A stretch of DNA of 64,000 bases from Luteimonas sp. Lineage in GTDB: Bacteria > Pseudomonadota > Gammaproteobacteria > Xanthomonadales > Xanthomonadaceae. Below the pieces are notes generated by a model that was not told the origin of the DNA, made no database searches, and worked only from the letters and a program-made list of their open reading frames with translations. Shown piece by piece: positions 1 to 12,325 of this stretch; position 1 is the stretch's first letter; each line of letters opens with the position of its first letter. The position numbers were made by a program, and so were the translations under genes. The stretch covers positions 665,470 through 729,469 of the forward strand of contig JANPZU010000008.1 of the NCBI GenBank assembly GCA_024707405.1, given 5' to 3'.

Positions 1-1
1 G

Positions 2-568
2 GCTGGCGTGACCGTCACCGATCGAGGCTTCATTCCGGTCGATGCGCAGATGTGTACCAGCGCACCGCACATCTTCGCCATTGGCGACCTCGTCGGCCAG
101 CCGATGCTGGCGCACAAGGCCACGCACGAAGGCAAGCTTGCGGCGGAAGTCGCGGCCGGCGAAAAGAAGGAATGGGTGGCGCGGGTGATCCCGTCGGTGG
201 CCTACACCGATCCGGAAATCGCGTGGGTCGGCGTGACCGAAACCGAAGCCAAGGCCAAGGGACTGAAGATCGGCGTCGGCAAGTTCCCGTGGGTGGCGTC
301 GGCACGCGCGGTCGGCATCGGTCGCGGCGAGGGCTTCACCAAGCTCATCTTCGACGAGCACACGCACCGCATCATCGGCGCGGGTATCGTCGGCGTGCAT
401 GCCGGTGACTTGATCAGCGAACTCGCGCTGGCGATCGAGATGGGTGCGGAAGCGGCCGACATCGGCGCAACCATCCATCCGCATCCGACGCTGAGCGAAT
501 CGGTGGCGATGGCGGCGGAAGTGTACGAAGGCACGATCACCGACCTGTACATCCCGAAGAAGAAATAG
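2..568 (+). CDS. lpdA: Dihydrolipoamide dehydrogenase (E3), C-terminal part
   Basis: This is the last 188 codons of a flavoprotein disulfide reductase. The frame is open at the window edge, so the start lies upstream. The visible part holds the end of the FAD domain (motif PHIFAIGDLVGQPMLAHKA, whose Asp contacts FAD) followed by the dimerisation domain. The C-terminal catalytic pair is visible in HPHPTLSE, where the first His is the active-site base. E3 reoxidises lipoyl groups of pyruvate and 2-oxoglutarate dehydrogenase complexes using NAD+. In this family lpdA usually follows the E1/E2 genes, which would lie left of the window. The redox-active CxxxxC site is in the missing part. Identification is firm; which complex it serves cannot be told. 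Confidence 0.93.
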   Translation, partial: AGVTVTDRGFIPVDAQMCTSAPHIFAIGDLVGQPMLAHKATHEGKLAAEVAAGEKKEWVARVIPSVAYTDPEIAWVGVTETEAKAKGLKIGVGKFPWVASARAVGIGRGEGFTKLIFDEHTHRIIGAGIVGVHAGDLISELALAIEMGAEAADIGATIHPHPTLSESVAMAAEVYEGTITDLYIPKKK

Positions 569-592
569 GCCGGAGTCGACAGCCAGTGCATC

Positions 593-667
593 GACGAAGC
601 CGCGCATTGCGCGGCTTCGTCATTCGTGGCGCCGACAGAGTGAAGCCCCGGCGATGCCGGGGCTTCA
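593..667. terminator. Two strong hairpins between converging genes
   Basis: Two perfect inverted repeats lie between the converging lpdA and outer-membrane protein genes. Positions 593-621 form a 13-bp stem with a 3-base loop. Positions 641-667 form a 12-bp stem with a 3-base loop. Neither is followed by a clear T tract. They probably stop or stabilise transcripts from both sides. Confidence 0.6.
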
Positions 668-835
668 GGGCGGGCCTGCCTTGGAGTCGACGAGGAAAGC
701 GAACCAGGCCCGCGCCTGTTGAAGGACAGGCGCAGATCGGAAAGGTTCCCCTCCCACGGCGAATCCGTCGGCTGAATGGGCCAATGGACGCTCGTGGCTC
801 CAACTGAATGGGTGCGTCTGGTCTCGAGGTGAACC

Positions 836-1762
836 TCAGAACCGGAACGTCACGCCGGCAACCGGTCCGTGCACCTTGAGCTGGCCACTCAGCACGCCGG
901 CGATGTCGATGGTGCCGATATCGGTCTCGCCGGGTGCATCGAACGAAGCGGTGTAGTCGTTCGCCAACTTCAACCGGAACCAGTCGTAGCCCACGTGCAC
1001 GGCGATGTTGTCGGTGACCAGGTATTCGGCCATCAATGCGCCGCGTTCGTAATGGCCGCGTTCTTCGGTGAAGTCGCCCCAGCGCGTGTCCAGGTACTGC
1101 CCCTGCAGCTCCATGCGCCAGCGCGGTGCCGGCGTCCAGGTCAGGCGGGTGCCGAGGCCGGGTGCAGTGCGGGTGCGGCTCCATTCAAGCTGTTCGAAGC
1201 GCGGATCGAGTTCAGTGGTGCCCGAAGAGCTGCCGCTGGCGCGTGCCTTCAGGCTGGCCTGGGTCAGGCCGATGCCCACTGCCCATTCGATCGTTGGCGT
1301 GTCGACCACCGCGAAGTCGTAGCTCAGGGTGGTCAGGCGGAAACTCACCTTGCCGTCGAAATCGACCGAAGGCACTTCCACGGGATCGCCGGGCAGCGTG
1401 ACCTCGTCGAAGATCGAACCCGGGTCGATCCAGTCGCCCTCGAAGCGCCAGCCGCGGTCGCGGCGCAGGTCGTAGTGGTTCAGGCGCAGCGTCTGCCGCG
1501 GGGTCAGGCGGAACGCCAGTTCGCCGCGCGGACGCCAGCGCTTGCCGATGTCGAGGGTGCCGGCGCCTTCGGCGTTTTCGGTGTCCTCGCCGTTGGTGGC
1601 GGTGCCGGTACCGGCGAAGCGGATGGAGGAGTCCGACTGGAAACCAGACAGCCGGAGTTCGAAGCGGGTGTCGTCGTTGAAGTCCTGGGCGGACGCGGCG
1701 AAGGGAAGTGTCAGGGCGAAGCTCGCGCCGAGGACGGCGGCGAGTGGGCGACGTAATGTCAT
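836..1762 (-). CDS. Outer-membrane beta-barrel protein, function unknown
   Basis: This 308-residue protein starts at the ATG at 1762, which follows a good AAGGAG ribosome site. The frame is open further upstream, but that part lacks protein-like character. The N-terminus (MTLRRPLAAVLGASFALTL, then AASAQ) is a typical Sec signal peptide with cleavage after ASA. The mature part alternates polar and hydrophobic residues, has many Tyr/Trp/Arg residues, and ends in VTFRF, a terminal aromatic signature of BAM-assembled barrels. It resembles the broad outer-membrane beta-barrel (OmpW/porin-like) superfamily, but the substrate is not recognisable. It stands alone and converges on lpdA. Confidence 0.7.
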   Translation of the reverse strand: MTLRRPLAAVLGASFALTLPFAASAQDFNDDTRFELRLSGFQSDSSIRFAGTGTATNGEDTENAEGAGTLDIGKRWRPRGELAFRLTPRQTLRLNHYDLRRDRGWRFEGDWIDPGSIFDEVTLPGDPVEVPSVDFDGKVSFRLTTLSYDFAVVDTPTIEWAVGIGLTQASLKARASGSSSGTTELDPRFEQLEWSRTRTAPGLGTRLTWTPAPRWRMELQGQYLDTRWGDFTEERGHYERGALMAEYLVTDNIAVHVGYDWFRLKLANDYTASFDAPGETDIGTIDIAGVLSGQLKVHGPVAGVTFRF

Positions 1763-2090
1763 GAGTTGCTCCTTGGAAGCATGCGGATCGGGACATCGGC
1801 CGCGTTGTCGGGCGCGGCGGCAGGAAGGGCTCATGTGACCGCAAACGCGGTGGCGCCAGCGTGAAGCGGATCAATCCATGCGGCCATGGGCTGGCCGTGC
1901 AATCGCGTGCATCGGCAAGCCCGAAGCCGATTCGGGGGTGGATTGCCGCGTGAACGATCCGGGCACAGGCCTGCCGGTAGCCGGAACGCCTGGATGGACG
2001 GCGTCCTCGACGCGGATGCTGCACCGCACAAGGTTGCCGCTGAAATCGCCCGGCTGCTATACTTTTCCGGCTTTGCAGCAGCCCGAGCCA
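1763..2090. other. Intergenic region between barrel gene and atp operon
   Basis: This 328-base region separates two divergent genes. Its right end carries the atp promoter (listed separately). The left end carries the ribosome site and presumably the promoter of the barrel gene. Open frames here have no protein-like features. Nothing else could be recognised. Confidence 0.5.
2034..2063 (+). promoter_or_regulatory. Sigma-70 type promoter of the atp operon
   Basis: TTGCCG (2034-2039) and TATACT (2058-2063) are separated by 18 bases and lie 28 bases before the GTG start of atpI. This is the best -35/-10 pair in the region. It predicts a short leader, and it rules out the longer in-frame extension of atpI that begins upstream of it. 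Confidence 0.6.
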
Positions 2091-3340
<1,250 letters not shown>

Positions 3341-3388
3341 TCCGTCGACCTCGTTCCCACGTTTTCCCCCTTTCACCCTTCACCCTGA

Positions 3389-3685
<297 letters not shown>

Positions 3686-3771
3686 TCGGGCTGGCTGCCG
3701 CGCGCCGCATCCGGCGTGTGGCAGGGTTCGGGCGCGATCCCGCGTCCGTGTGCCAATAGCGGAGCATCACG

Positions 3772-4257
3772 ATGCAATTCAATGCCACATTCCTGGGCCA
3801 GGGCCTCGCGTTCGCGATCCTGATCTGGTTCACCTGGAAGTTCGTCTGGCCGCCGCTGATGAACGCCATCGAGGAACGCCAGAAGAAGATCGCCGAAGGC
3901 CTCGCCGCCGCCGACAACGCGCAGAAGAACCTGGCGCAGGCGGAGGAGAAGGTCGCCGACGAGCTCAAGGCCGCCCGCGTCAAGGCCAACGAGATCATCG
4001 CGCAGGCCAACCAGCGTGCGATCCAGATCGTCGAAGCGGCGAATGCCGAGGCGGCGCTCGCCAGCGGTCGCCACAAGGCCATCGCCGAAGCCGAGATCCT
4101 TGCGGCCTCCAACCGCGCCCGTGAAGACCTGCGCAAGCAGGTGTCCGTGTTGGCGGTGGCTGGTGCCGAGAAGCTGCTCAAGCGCGAGATCGACGCCAAC
4201 GCCCACAAGGCGCTGCTGGACGAGCTGGCTGCGCAGCTGTCGGACGAGGCGGCCTGA
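3772..4257 (+). CDS. atpF: ATP synthase Fo subunit b (peripheral stalk)
   Basis: This 161-residue protein has one N-terminal membrane helix (about residues 5-27, [17 protein letters not shown]) followed by a long, charged, Ala/Glu/Lys-rich helix. That is the usual design of subunit b, which dimerises and links subunit a to F1 through delta. The start motif [10 protein letters not shown] matches gammaproteobacterial AtpF (E. coli begins MNLNATILGQ). It lies between atpE and atpH, with only four bases before the atpH ATG. Confidence 0.96.
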   Translation: MQFNATFLGQGLAFAILIWFTWKFVWPPLMNAIEERQKKIAEGLAAADNAQKNLAQAEEKVADELKAARVKANEIIAQANQRAIQIVEAANAEAALASGRHKAIAEAEILAASNRAREDLRKQVSVLAVAGAEKLLKREIDANAHKALLDELAAQLSDEAA

Positions 4258-4261
4258 TCCC

Positions 4262-4789
4262 ATGAGCCAGGCCCTCACGCTCGCCCGTCCGTACGCCCGT
4301 GCCGCCTTCGGGCTCGCGCGCGATGCCGGCGCGTTCGCGGACTGGTCCGGCGCGCTCGGTTTCTCCGCGCGCGTCGCCGCCGATCCGCAGGCCGCGGCGC
4401 TGCTGGGCCACCCGGCACTGGGTCGCGACGATGCCGTCGCGCTGCTCGCCGCCGACGGTGCGCCGCAGGCGTTCAACGATTTCCTCGCCCTGTTGGCCGA
4501 CAACCGCCGCCTGGCGCTGCTGCCGGAGATCGCCGGGCTGTACGAAGAGCTGCGTGCCGAGGCCGAACATGTCGTCAAGGCGAAGGTCACCTCCGCCTCG
4601 GCGCTGCCGGCGGCGGAACTCGACGGCATCAAGGCCGCGCTGAAGAAGCGCTTCGGCCGCGAGGTCGACGTGGAAACGGCGATCGACGAAAGCCTGATCG
4701 GCGGCGCGGTGATCGCGGCCGGCGACACGGTGATCGACGGCTCGCTGCGCGGCAAGCTTTCGCGTCTGCAGTCGGCATTGGCAAATTGA
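4262..4789 (+). CDS. atpH: ATP synthase F1 subunit delta
   Basis: This 175-residue subunit joins the b stalk to the top of the alpha-beta hexamer. The start is the ATG at 4262; the frame is open further upstream, but that overlaps atpF. Visible hallmarks are the N-terminal LARPYARAAFGLA and the C-terminal pattern DESLIGGAVIAAGDTVIDGSLRGKLSRL, here described in parts because it is the strongest family signature. Length matches E. coli AtpH (177). A palindromic repeat separates it from atpA. Confidence 0.96.
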   Translation: MSQALTLARPYARAAFGLARDAGAFADWSGALGFSARVAADPQAAALLGHPALGRDDAVALLAADGAPQAFNDFLALLADNRRLALLPEIAGLYEELRAEAEHVVKAKVTSASALPAAELDGIKAALKKRFGREVDVETAIDESLIGGAVIAAGDTVIDGSLRGKLSRLQSALAN

Positions 4790-4798
4790 TTTGAATTC

Positions 4799-4864
4799 GT
4801 AGGGCGGGTCTCGACCCGCCACCACGGAACGCAAAAAACCAAGGCGGGTCGAGACCCGCCCTAC
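4799..4864. repeat. Paired palindromic repeat (GTAGGGCGGGT family) inside atp operon
   Basis: Two 22-base arms, 4799-4820 and 4843-4864, are perfect inverted copies of each other. Each arm also contains its own palindrome (GGCGGGTC-TC-GACCCGCC). The element lies in the atpH-atpA gap and must be transcribed with the operon, where it could fold as one long or two short hairpins. Its layout is that of a REP-like mobile repeat. A degenerate relative may lie at 47365-47420. Confidence 0.8.
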
Positions 4865-4877
4865 AGGAAACGAAGCA

Positions 4878-6443
4878 ATGGCAACCACCACGCTCAACCC
4901 GTCCGAAATCAGCGAACTGATCAAGACCCGCATCGAGAAGGTCAAGCTGGCCGCCGAGGCGCGCAACGAAGGCACGGTCACCTCGGTGTCCGACGGCATC
5001 GTGCGCATCCACGGCCTGGCCGACGTGATGCAGGGCGAAATGATCGAGCTGCCGCCCGCTTCCGATGGGAGCGCCACCTTCGCGCTGGCGCTGAACCTCG
5101 AGCGCGATTCGGTCGGCGCCGTGGTGCTCGGTGATTACGAACACCTGCGCGAAGGCGATACCGCCAAGACCACCGGCCGCATCCTCGAAGTGCCGACCGG
5201 CCCCGAGCTGCTGGGCCGCGTGGTCAACGCGCTGGGCGAGCCGATCGACGGCAAGGGCCCGATCGATGCCAAGGTTTCCGCGCCGGTCGAGCGCGTGGCG
5301 CCGGGCGTGATCTGGCGCAAGTCGGTCGACCAGCCGGTGCAGACCGGCTACAAGTCGGTCGACGCGATGATCCCGATCGGCCGCGGCCAGCGCGAACTGG
5401 TCATCGGCGACCGCCAGACCGGCAAGACCGCGATGGCCATCGACGCGGTGATCAACCAGAAATCGACCGGCATCAAGTGCGTCTACGTCGCCATCGGTCA
5501 GAAGGCTTCGACGGTGGCCAACATCGTGCGCAAGCTCGAAGAGAACGGCGCGCTGGCGCACACCGTCGTCGTCGCCGCCACGGCGTCCGAATCGGCCGCG
5601 ATGCAGTACATCTCGGCGTACTCGGGCTGCACGATGGGCGAGTACTTCATGGATCGCGGCCAGGACGCGCTGATCGTGTACGACGACCTGTCCAAGCAGG
5701 CCGTTGCCTACCGCCAGATCTCGCTGCTGCTCAAGCGCCCGCCGGGCCGCGAAGCCTACCCGGGCGACGTGTTCTACCTGCACAGCCGCCTGCTCGAGCG
5801 CGCCGCGCGCGTGTCGGCCGAGTACGTCGAGAAGTTCACCAACGGCGAAGTGAAGGGCAAGACCGGTTCGCTGACCGCGCTGCCGATCATCGAGACGCAG
5901 GCCGGCGACGTGTCCGCATTCGTGCCGACCAACGTGATCTCGATCACCGACGGCCAGATCTTCCTCGAGACCGACCTGTTCAACGCCGGCATCCGCCCGG
6001 CCGTGAACGCCGGCATCTCGGTGTCGCGCGTGGGTGGCGCGGCGCAGACCAAGATCATCAAGAAGCTGTCGGGCGGCATCCGCATCGCGCTCGCCCAGTA
6101 CCGTGAGCTGGCGGCGTTCGCGCAGTTCGCTTCCGATCTGGACGAAGCGACCCGCAAGCAGCTCGAGCGCGGCCAGCGCGTGACCGAGTTGATGAAGCAG
6201 AAGCAGTACCAGCCGATGTCGATCGCCGACCAGGCGCTGTCGATCTACGCCGTCGACAAGGGTTACCTCGACGACGTGCCGGTGGGCAAGATCCTCGCGT
6301 TCGAAGAGGCGCTGCATGCGCACTTCGCCAACACCGCCGGCGCCCTGCTCGACAAGGTCAATGGCAGCGGCGACTGGAACGACGAGATCGAGGCCGCGTT
6401 CAAGAGCGGCATCGAGGACTTCAAGAAGACCGGCAGCTGGTAA
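4878..6443 (+). CDS. atpA: ATP synthase F1 subunit alpha
   Basis: This 521-residue non-catalytic nucleotide-binding subunit has the Walker A loop GDRQTGKT at residues 177-184. The N-terminal [20 protein letters not shown] is the delta-binding segment. The Walker B region [18 protein letters not shown] and the arginine-finger region [10 protein letters not shown] are present. It is a few residues longer than E. coli AtpA (513). It follows the 4799-4864 palindrome and is followed by a second, unrelated palindrome array before atpG. Confidence 0.98.
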   Translation: MATTTLNPSEISELIKTRIEKVKLAAEARNEGTVTSVSDGIVRIHGLADVMQGEMIELPPASDGSATFALALNLERDSVGAVVLGDYEHLREGDTAKTTGRILEVPTGPELLGRVVNALGEPIDGKGPIDAKVSAPVERVAPGVIWRKSVDQPVQTGYKSVDAMIPIGRGQRELVIGDRQTGKTAMAIDAVINQKSTGIKCVYVAIGQKASTVANIVRKLEENGALAHTVVVAATASESAAMQYISAYSGCTMGEYFMDRGQDALIVYDDLSKQAVAYRQISLLLKRPPGREAYPGDVFYLHSRLLERAARVSAEYVEKFTNGEVKGKTGSLTALPIIETQAGDVSAFVPTNVISITDGQIFLETDLFNAGIRPAVNAGISVSRVGGAAQTKIIKKLSGGIRIALAQYRELAAFAQFASDLDEATRKQLERGQRVTELMKQKQYQPMSIADQALSIYAVDKGYLDDVPVGKILAFEEALHAHFANTAGALLDKVNGSGDWNDEIEAAFKSGIEDFKKTGSW

Positions 6444-6452
6444 GCAGGTTTG

Positions 6453-6542
6453 GTAGAGCGGAGCTTGCTCCGCTGTGCGAAACCAGGCAGCGGAGCAAGC
6501 TCCGCTCTACGCGACAAGGCAGCGGAGCAAGCTCCGCTCTAC
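6453..6542. repeat. Three-copy palindromic repeat (GTAGAGCGGAGC family) inside atp operon
   Basis: There are three 22-base copies, at 6453-6474, 6489-6510 and 6521-6542. The first is inverted relative to the other two, which are identical. Each is itself nearly palindromic around AGCTTGCT or AGCAAGCT. The array fills almost the whole atpA-atpG gap and ends 14 bases before the atpG start, so it could affect message stability or atpG translation. The sequence differs from the element between atpH and atpA. Confidence 0.85.
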
Positions 6543-6556
6543 GGGATAGAGAAGAG

Positions 6557-7420
6557 ATGGCAGGCGGAAGGGAAATCAAGACCAAGATCAAGAGCGTGCA
6601 GAACACCCGCAAGGTGACGCGCGCGCTGGAGATGGTCTCGGCCTCGAAGATCCGCAAGGCGCAGGAGCGGATGAAGGCTTCGCGCCCGTACGCGCGGGCG
6701 ATGAAGCAGGTCATCGGCCACCTGGCGCAGGCGAACTCCGAGTTCCAGCACCCGTACCTGGTCGAGCGCAAGGAGATCAAGCGCGTCGGCTACGTCATCG
6801 TCTCGTCCGACCGCGGCCTGGCCGGCGGCCTCAACAACAACCTGTTCCGCAAGCTGCTGGGCGAGTTCCGCCAGTGGCAGGAAAAGGGCGTCGAGGTCGA
6901 CGTGGTCACCATCGGCCAGAAGGCTTCGGTGTTCTTCCGCCGGATCAAGGTCGACATGCTGGCCACCGTGACCCACCTCGGCGACACGCCGCAGGTCGAG
7001 CAACTGGTCGGCGTGATCAAGGTGATGCTGGACGCCTACGACAGCGGCAAGGTCGACAAGGTGTTCCTGAGCTACAACGACTTCGTCAACACCATGGTGC
7101 AGCGCGCCGCGTTCGACCAGCTGCTGCCGCTGCCGGCCTCGGACGAGGTGGTCGCCAGCCACGACTGGGACTACATCTACGAGCCCGACGCGCAGGCGGT
7201 GCTGGAGCACGTGCTGACGCGCTACATCGAGTCGCTGGTGTACCAGGCGGTGATGGAGAACGTCGCCTCCGAGCACGCCGCGCGCATGGTCGCGATGAAG
7301 TCCGCCAGCGACAATGCCACCAAGCTGATCGACACGCTCAACCTCGTCTACAACAAGGCGCGGCAGGCGGCGATCACCCAGGAAATCTCCGAAATCGTCG
7401 GCGGCGCGGCGGCAGTCTGA
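6557..7420 (+). CDS. atpG: ATP synthase F1 subunit gamma (rotor shaft)
   Basis: This 287-residue central shaft subunit is E. coli-like in length (287). The N-terminal coiled-coil segment [20 protein letters not shown] is followed by [13 protein letters not shown], the diagnostic start of AtpG. The C-terminal coiled coil contains [17 protein letters not shown] and ends [22 protein letters not shown]. The segment [17 protein letters not shown] is the conserved loop in the Rossmann-like domain. It stands between atpA and atpD as in other bacteria. Confidence 0.97.
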   Translation: MAGGREIKTKIKSVQNTRKVTRALEMVSASKIRKAQERMKASRPYARAMKQVIGHLAQANSEFQHPYLVERKEIKRVGYVIVSSDRGLAGGLNNNLFRKLLGEFRQWQEKGVEVDVVTIGQKASVFFRRIKVDMLATVTHLGDTPQVEQLVGVIKVMLDAYDSGKVDKVFLSYNDFVNTMVQRAAFDQLLPLPASDEVVASHDWDYIYEPDAQAVLEHVLTRYIESLVYQAVMENVASEHAARMVAMKSASDNATKLIDTLNLVYNKARQAAITQEISEIVGGAAAV

Positions 7421-7445
7421 CCGCGCCACCACAGAATTCATCTAG

Positions 7446-8867
<1,422 letters not shown>

Positions 8868-8879
8868 TCCAATCGTGTT

Positions 8880-8968
8880 CCCTCTCCCGCGTGCGGGGAG
8901 GGTTAGGGGTGGGGGTCATCACGCCCATCACCCTCACCCCTGCCCTCTCCCGCAAGCGGGAGAGGGGG
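8880..8968. repeat. Palindromic repeat pair (CCCTCTCCCGC family) inside atp operon
   Basis: Two hairpins lie at about 8880-8900 (CCCTCTCCCGC with an imperfect partner) and 8943-8966 (CCTCTCCCGC-AA-GCGGGAGAGG). They are joined by an inverted pair, AGGGGTGGGGGT and ACCCTCACCCCT-like. The element fills the atpD-atpC gap. Related hairpins occur at 15424-15448 and 37745-37782. This family is distinct from the two repeats earlier in the operon. Confidence 0.8.
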
Positions 8969-8988
8969 AAACGGAAGAGAAGCGCGTT

Positions 8989-9411
8989 ATGAGTACCATC
9001 CGCTGCGACATCGTGAGTGCCGAAGCCGAGATCTTCCAGGGCGAGGCGACACTGATCGTCGCCACCGGCGAACTGGGTGAGCTCGGCATCGCGCCGCGCC
9101 ATGCGCCGCTGATCACGCGGCTCAAGCCCGGCAAGGTCGTGGTCACGCAGCCCGACGGCAGCGTGCTCGACTTCGCCATCGGCGGCGGCATCCTCGAGGT
9201 GCAGCCGCAGGTGGTGACGATCCTGGCCGACACCGCGATCCGCGCCGACGACATCGACGAGGCCAAGGTGCGTGCGGCCAAGGAAGAAGCCGAACGCCTG
9301 CTGGCCGGTCGCGGCGATGCGATGGACGTGGCCGAGGCCCAGCAGAAGCTGGCCGAGGCGACGGTGCAGTTGCAGGCACTCGAGCGCCTGCGCAAGAACC
9401 TCAAGCACTGA
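8989..9411 (+). CDS. atpC: ATP synthase F1 subunit epsilon
   Basis: This 140-residue subunit has an N-terminal beta sandwich ([18 protein letters not shown], then [19 protein letters not shown]) and a C-terminal two-helix domain ([17 protein letters not shown] to the end). It couples the rotor to the c-ring, and in many bacteria the helices restrain ATP hydrolysis. The ATG at 8989 is chosen because the open frame further upstream reads through the palindromic repeat. Length matches E. coli AtpC (139). It is the last gene of the operon, with a terminator directly after. Confidence 0.96.
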   Translation: MSTIRCDIVSAEAEIFQGEATLIVATGELGELGIAPRHAPLITRLKPGKVVVTQPDGSVLDFAIGGGILEVQPQVVTILADTAIRADDIDEAKVRAAKEEAERLLAGRGDAMDVAEAQQKLAEATVQLQALERLRKNLKH

Positions 9412-9438
9412 CGCGCAGCACCAGGTGCGTGAACTGGA

Positions 9439-9468
9439 AACGCCGGCCTTGAGCCGGCGTTTTCGTTT
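9439..9468 (+). terminator. Rho-independent terminator of the atp operon
   Basis: A 9-bp stem (AACGCCGGC / GCCGGCGTT) with a 5-base loop is followed by TTCGTTT. It lies 27 bases after the atpC stop and before glmU. Confidence 0.8.
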
Positions 9469-9564
9469 GCGTCGCTGGCTTGCCGGCAAGCAAGTGTCCG
9501 CGTGGCCCATGCAACACCGTTGTTACCATGCGCATCCAGCCATCGTTCCCGCAGGCTCGCCCGA

Positions 9565-10935
9565 ATGAATCCGTTGCACGTGGTCATCCTCGCCGCCGGC
9601 GAGGGCAAGCGCATGAAGTCTTCGCTGCCCAAGGTGCTGCAAAAGGTCGCCGGACGCCCGATGCTGGCGCACGTGATCGCCACCGCGCGTTCGCTCGGCC
9701 CGGCCGGCATCCACGTCGTGCATGGCCATGGCGGCGACCAGGTGCAGGCGGCATTCGCCGGCCAATCGGATCTGACCTGGGCGGAACAGGCGCGGCAACT
9801 CGGCACCGGCCATGCCGTGCAGCAGGCAATGCCGGGCGTGCCCGATGGCGCGCGCGTGCTGGTGATGTACGGCGATGCGCCCTTGTTCCGTACCCAAACA
9901 TTGCGCGACCTGCTTGCCAGCGAGGGTCGCCTCGCGCTGCTGGTGGCTACGCTCGACAATCCCACCGGTTATGGCCGCATCCTGCGTGACGCGGAAGGTC
10001 GTGTCGCTGCAGTGGTGGAAGAAAAGGATGCCAACGACGAACAGCGCGCGGTCAGGCTGGTCAATACCGGCGTGATCGCCGCCGACGCCACTGCGCTCAA
10101 GGGCTGGCTGTCGCGATTGTCCAACGACAACGCGCAGGGCGAGTACTACCTGACCGACGTGGCCGCGATGGCCGCCGGCGATTTCACTGCTGCGGAGATC
10201 GTCGAGGTCGCCGACGCGCAGGAAACCGAAGGTGCCAACGACCCGTGGCAACTGGCGCAACTTGAGCGCGCCTTCCAGCAACGAGCCGTGCGTGCGTTGT
10301 GCGTGGAAGGCGTGCGTTTCGCCGATCCTGCCCGCGTGGATATCCGTGGCGAGGTGATCGTCGGTCGCGATGTCGAGATCGATGTCGATGTCGTGCTCGA
10401 AGGTCGCGTCGAGCTCGGCGATGGCGTGCGCATCGGGCCGTTCTGCCGCATCAGGGATGCAGTCCTCGCGGCGGGCAGCGAAGTGCGTGCGCATTGCGAC
10501 ATCGAGGGTGCGCGTACCGAAGGCGTGGTCGCCATCGGGCCTTACGCCCGGCTGCGGCCGGGCACGGTGCTGGCCGATGGCGTGCACGTGGGCAATTTCG
10601 TCGAGACCAAGAACACCGTGCTGGGCGTCGGCAGCAAGGCCAACCACCTGACCTATCTCGGCGATGCCGTCATCGGTGCCAAGGTCAACATCGGCGCCGG
10701 CACCATCACCTGCAACTACGACGGCGTGAACAAGTCGAAGACCTTGATCGGCGATGGTGCCTTCGTCGGTTCGAACTCGGCGCTGGTCGCGCCGGTCGAG
10801 ATCGGCAAGGACGCGACCATCGGCGCAGGATCGGTGATCGGCAAGGATGCACCGGAAGGCCAACTCACCGTGGCGCGGGCGAGGCAGGTGACGATCGAGG
10901 GATGGTCGCGGCCGGTGAAGAAATCTAAAACTTGA
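9565..10935 (+). CDS. glmU: Bifunctional GlcNAc-1-P uridyltransferase / GlcN-1-P acetyltransferase
   Basis: This 456-residue cytoplasmic enzyme makes UDP-GlcNAc, the precursor of peptidoglycan and lipid A. The N-terminal nucleotidyltransferase domain opens with [20 protein letters not shown]. The C-terminal half is a left-handed beta-helix of hexapeptide repeats (for example [23 protein letters not shown]) and contains [21 protein letters not shown]. The ATG at 9565 gives exactly the E. coli length; the frame is open further upstream without homology. It is downstream of atpC, as in many proteobacteria, but separated by a terminator. glmS lies 8.4 kb further on. Confidence 0.97.
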   Translation: MNPLHVVILAAGEGKRMKSSLPKVLQKVAGRPMLAHVIATARSLGPAGIHVVHGHGGDQVQAAFAGQSDLTWAEQARQLGTGHAVQQAMPGVPDGARVLVMYGDAPLFRTQTLRDLLASEGRLALLVATLDNPTGYGRILRDAEGRVAAVVEEKDANDEQRAVRLVNTGVIAADATALKGWLSRLSNDNAQGEYYLTDVAAMAAGDFTAAEIVEVADAQETEGANDPWQLAQLERAFQQRAVRALCVEGVRFADPARVDIRGEVIVGRDVEIDVDVVLEGRVELGDGVRIGPFCRIRDAVLAAGSEVRAHCDIEGARTEGVVAIGPYARLRPGTVLADGVHVGNFVETKNTVLGVGSKANHLTYLGDAVIGAKVNIGAGTITCNYDGVNKSKTLIGDGAFVGSNSALVAPVEIGKDATIGAGSVIGKDAPEGQLTVARARQVTIEGWSRPVKKSKT

Positions 10936-10996
10936 TGCGTGGGTGATCCGGCAGCGCCGCGCGTGGGGACGCGTTCGTCCCGCAAGCTGCCCTTGG

Positions 10997-12313
10997 CTAC
11001 GATTGGCCCGGAAGCACCATCGACACGCACAGCCCGCCGCCGTCGCGATTGAGCAGGGCGATGCGTCCGCCATGGGCTTCGGCAATCTCGCGCGCAAGTG
11101 CAAGGCCCAAGCCGGTACCGCTGCGCTTGGTGGAATAGAACGGCAATAGCGCGTTCGCCAGCACTGACTCGTTCATGCCGGTGCCGCGATCAAGTACGTC
11201 GATCCGCCAGCCATCGCCGATCCGCCTGACGGCCACCGACACGGCTTCCGCTGCCGTGCCGGATTCGTGCGCGTTCTTGAGCAGGTTCAGCAGGGCCTGT
11301 TCCATCTGGGCGGGATCGAAACGCACGGTTTCGTCGGGGATCGTGCCATCGATGCCGAAGCCGACCTGGGTGCGGAGCTTTTCGATGAACTGCGGCAGGC
11401 GCATCGGTTCGGTGCGTGGTGCCGGCAGCTTCGCGAAGCGCGCGTAGTCACGCAGGAAGCCATCGAGGTGGCGCGCGCGCTCCTCGATCGTGGCCAGTGC
11501 GATCGGCAACTTCTCGTGCTGCCCGCGTCGCAGCAGCTCGATGCCCGAATGCGCGAGCGAGGCGATCGGTGCGAGCGAGTTGTTGAGTTCGTGGCTGATC
11601 ACCCGGATGACCTTCTTCCAGGTCTGCACTTCCTGCCTGCGCAATTCGGTGGTCATCTGCCGCAGCAGGATCAGCTCGTGGCTGCGGCCGTTGAGCCGGA
11701 ACATCCGCCGGGCGAGGTGGTAGATGTCCTCGTGGTCGTCGTCGCCGACGGTGAACATGCCGTCGCCGCCGCGCTCGAACGCCTCGCGCACGGGCGGCGG
11801 CGAGGCATCGAGCAGGGCATCCAGCGCATGACCTTCCAGCCGTCGCCCGTCGCCCATCATCTTGCGAGCGGCGAGGTTGCCGAGCACCACATGGCGAGCG
11901 GGATCGACCAGCAGCATTGCCACGGGCGTGTTCTGCACCATCGTGTCGAGCAGCAGTTCGCGCTGCACCAGCGACAGGCGTTGGTCGCGCAGTGCGTTGC
12001 CCAGGTCGTTGTGCGCGTCGACCAGTTCGATCAGGTCGCTGTACTTGTCCCAGGTGATCCCGAAGCTGAAATCACCGTCGCGATAGCCGGCGACGGTGCT
12101 GGCGAGGGCGCGGAACAGGGCGCGCAGGGGCACGAAGGTGCGCCAGACCACGATGCCCATGGCCGTGCCGACGACGAGCGCGGCAGCGAGTGCGGCAAGC
12201 CATGGCTCCAGCCATTGCACGAGCAGGGCGGTGGTGGCTGCGGTGGCGATGATGCCCAACAGCACCAGCGCGATCATGCGGATCGCCAGCGGCAGGACGC
12301 GGAGGATGCGCAT
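10997..12313 (-). CDS. Sensor histidine kinase (NtrY/NtrB-like) partner of sigma-54 regulator
   Basis: This 438-residue membrane kinase has two N-terminal hydrophobic segments (about 9-30 and 37-58) with only a very short loop between them, so there is almost no periplasmic sensor. A HAMP-like linker and a PAS-like domain (about 115-200) follow. The catalytic core has the H-box VISHELNNSLAPIASL with phospho-acceptor His241, the N-box NLLKNAHES, the G1 box DRGTGM and the G2 box SGTGLGLALAREI. It starts 12 bases after the response-regulator stop, so the two are cotranscribed. The lack of a sensor domain suggests it reads membrane state or a partner protein; that is inference. Confidence 0.88.
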   Translation of the reverse strand: MRILRVLPLAIRMIALVLLGIIATAATTALLVQWLEPWLAALAAALVVGTAMGIVVWRTFVPLRALFRALASTVAGYRDGDFSFGITWDKYSDLIELVDAHNDLGNALRDQRLSLVQRELLLDTMVQNTPVAMLLVDPARHVVLGNLAARKMMGDGRRLEGHALDALLDASPPPVREAFERGGDGMFTVGDDDHEDIYHLARRMFRLNGRSHELILLRQMTTELRRQEVQTWKKVIRVISHELNNSLAPIASLAHSGIELLRRGQHEKLPIALATIEERARHLDGFLRDYARFAKLPAPRTEPMRLPQFIEKLRTQVGFGIDGTIPDETVRFDPAQMEQALLNLLKNAHESGTAAEAVSVAVRRIGDGWRIDVLDRGTGMNESVLANALLPFYSTKRSGTGLGLALAREIAEAHGGRIALLNRDGGGLCVSMVLPGQS

Positions 12314-12325
12314 GCGTGGCGCGCG

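Noticed and set aside
1878..2090. A longer N-terminus for atpI from an in-frame upstream ATG
   Set aside because: It would begin upstream of the predicted promoter and has no AtpI-like sequence; the GTG at 2091 fits family length.
6453..6542. The triple repeat as a CRISPR-like array
   Set aside because: Copies are palindromic and in mixed orientation with 10-14 base spacers and no cas genes; it is a REP-like element.
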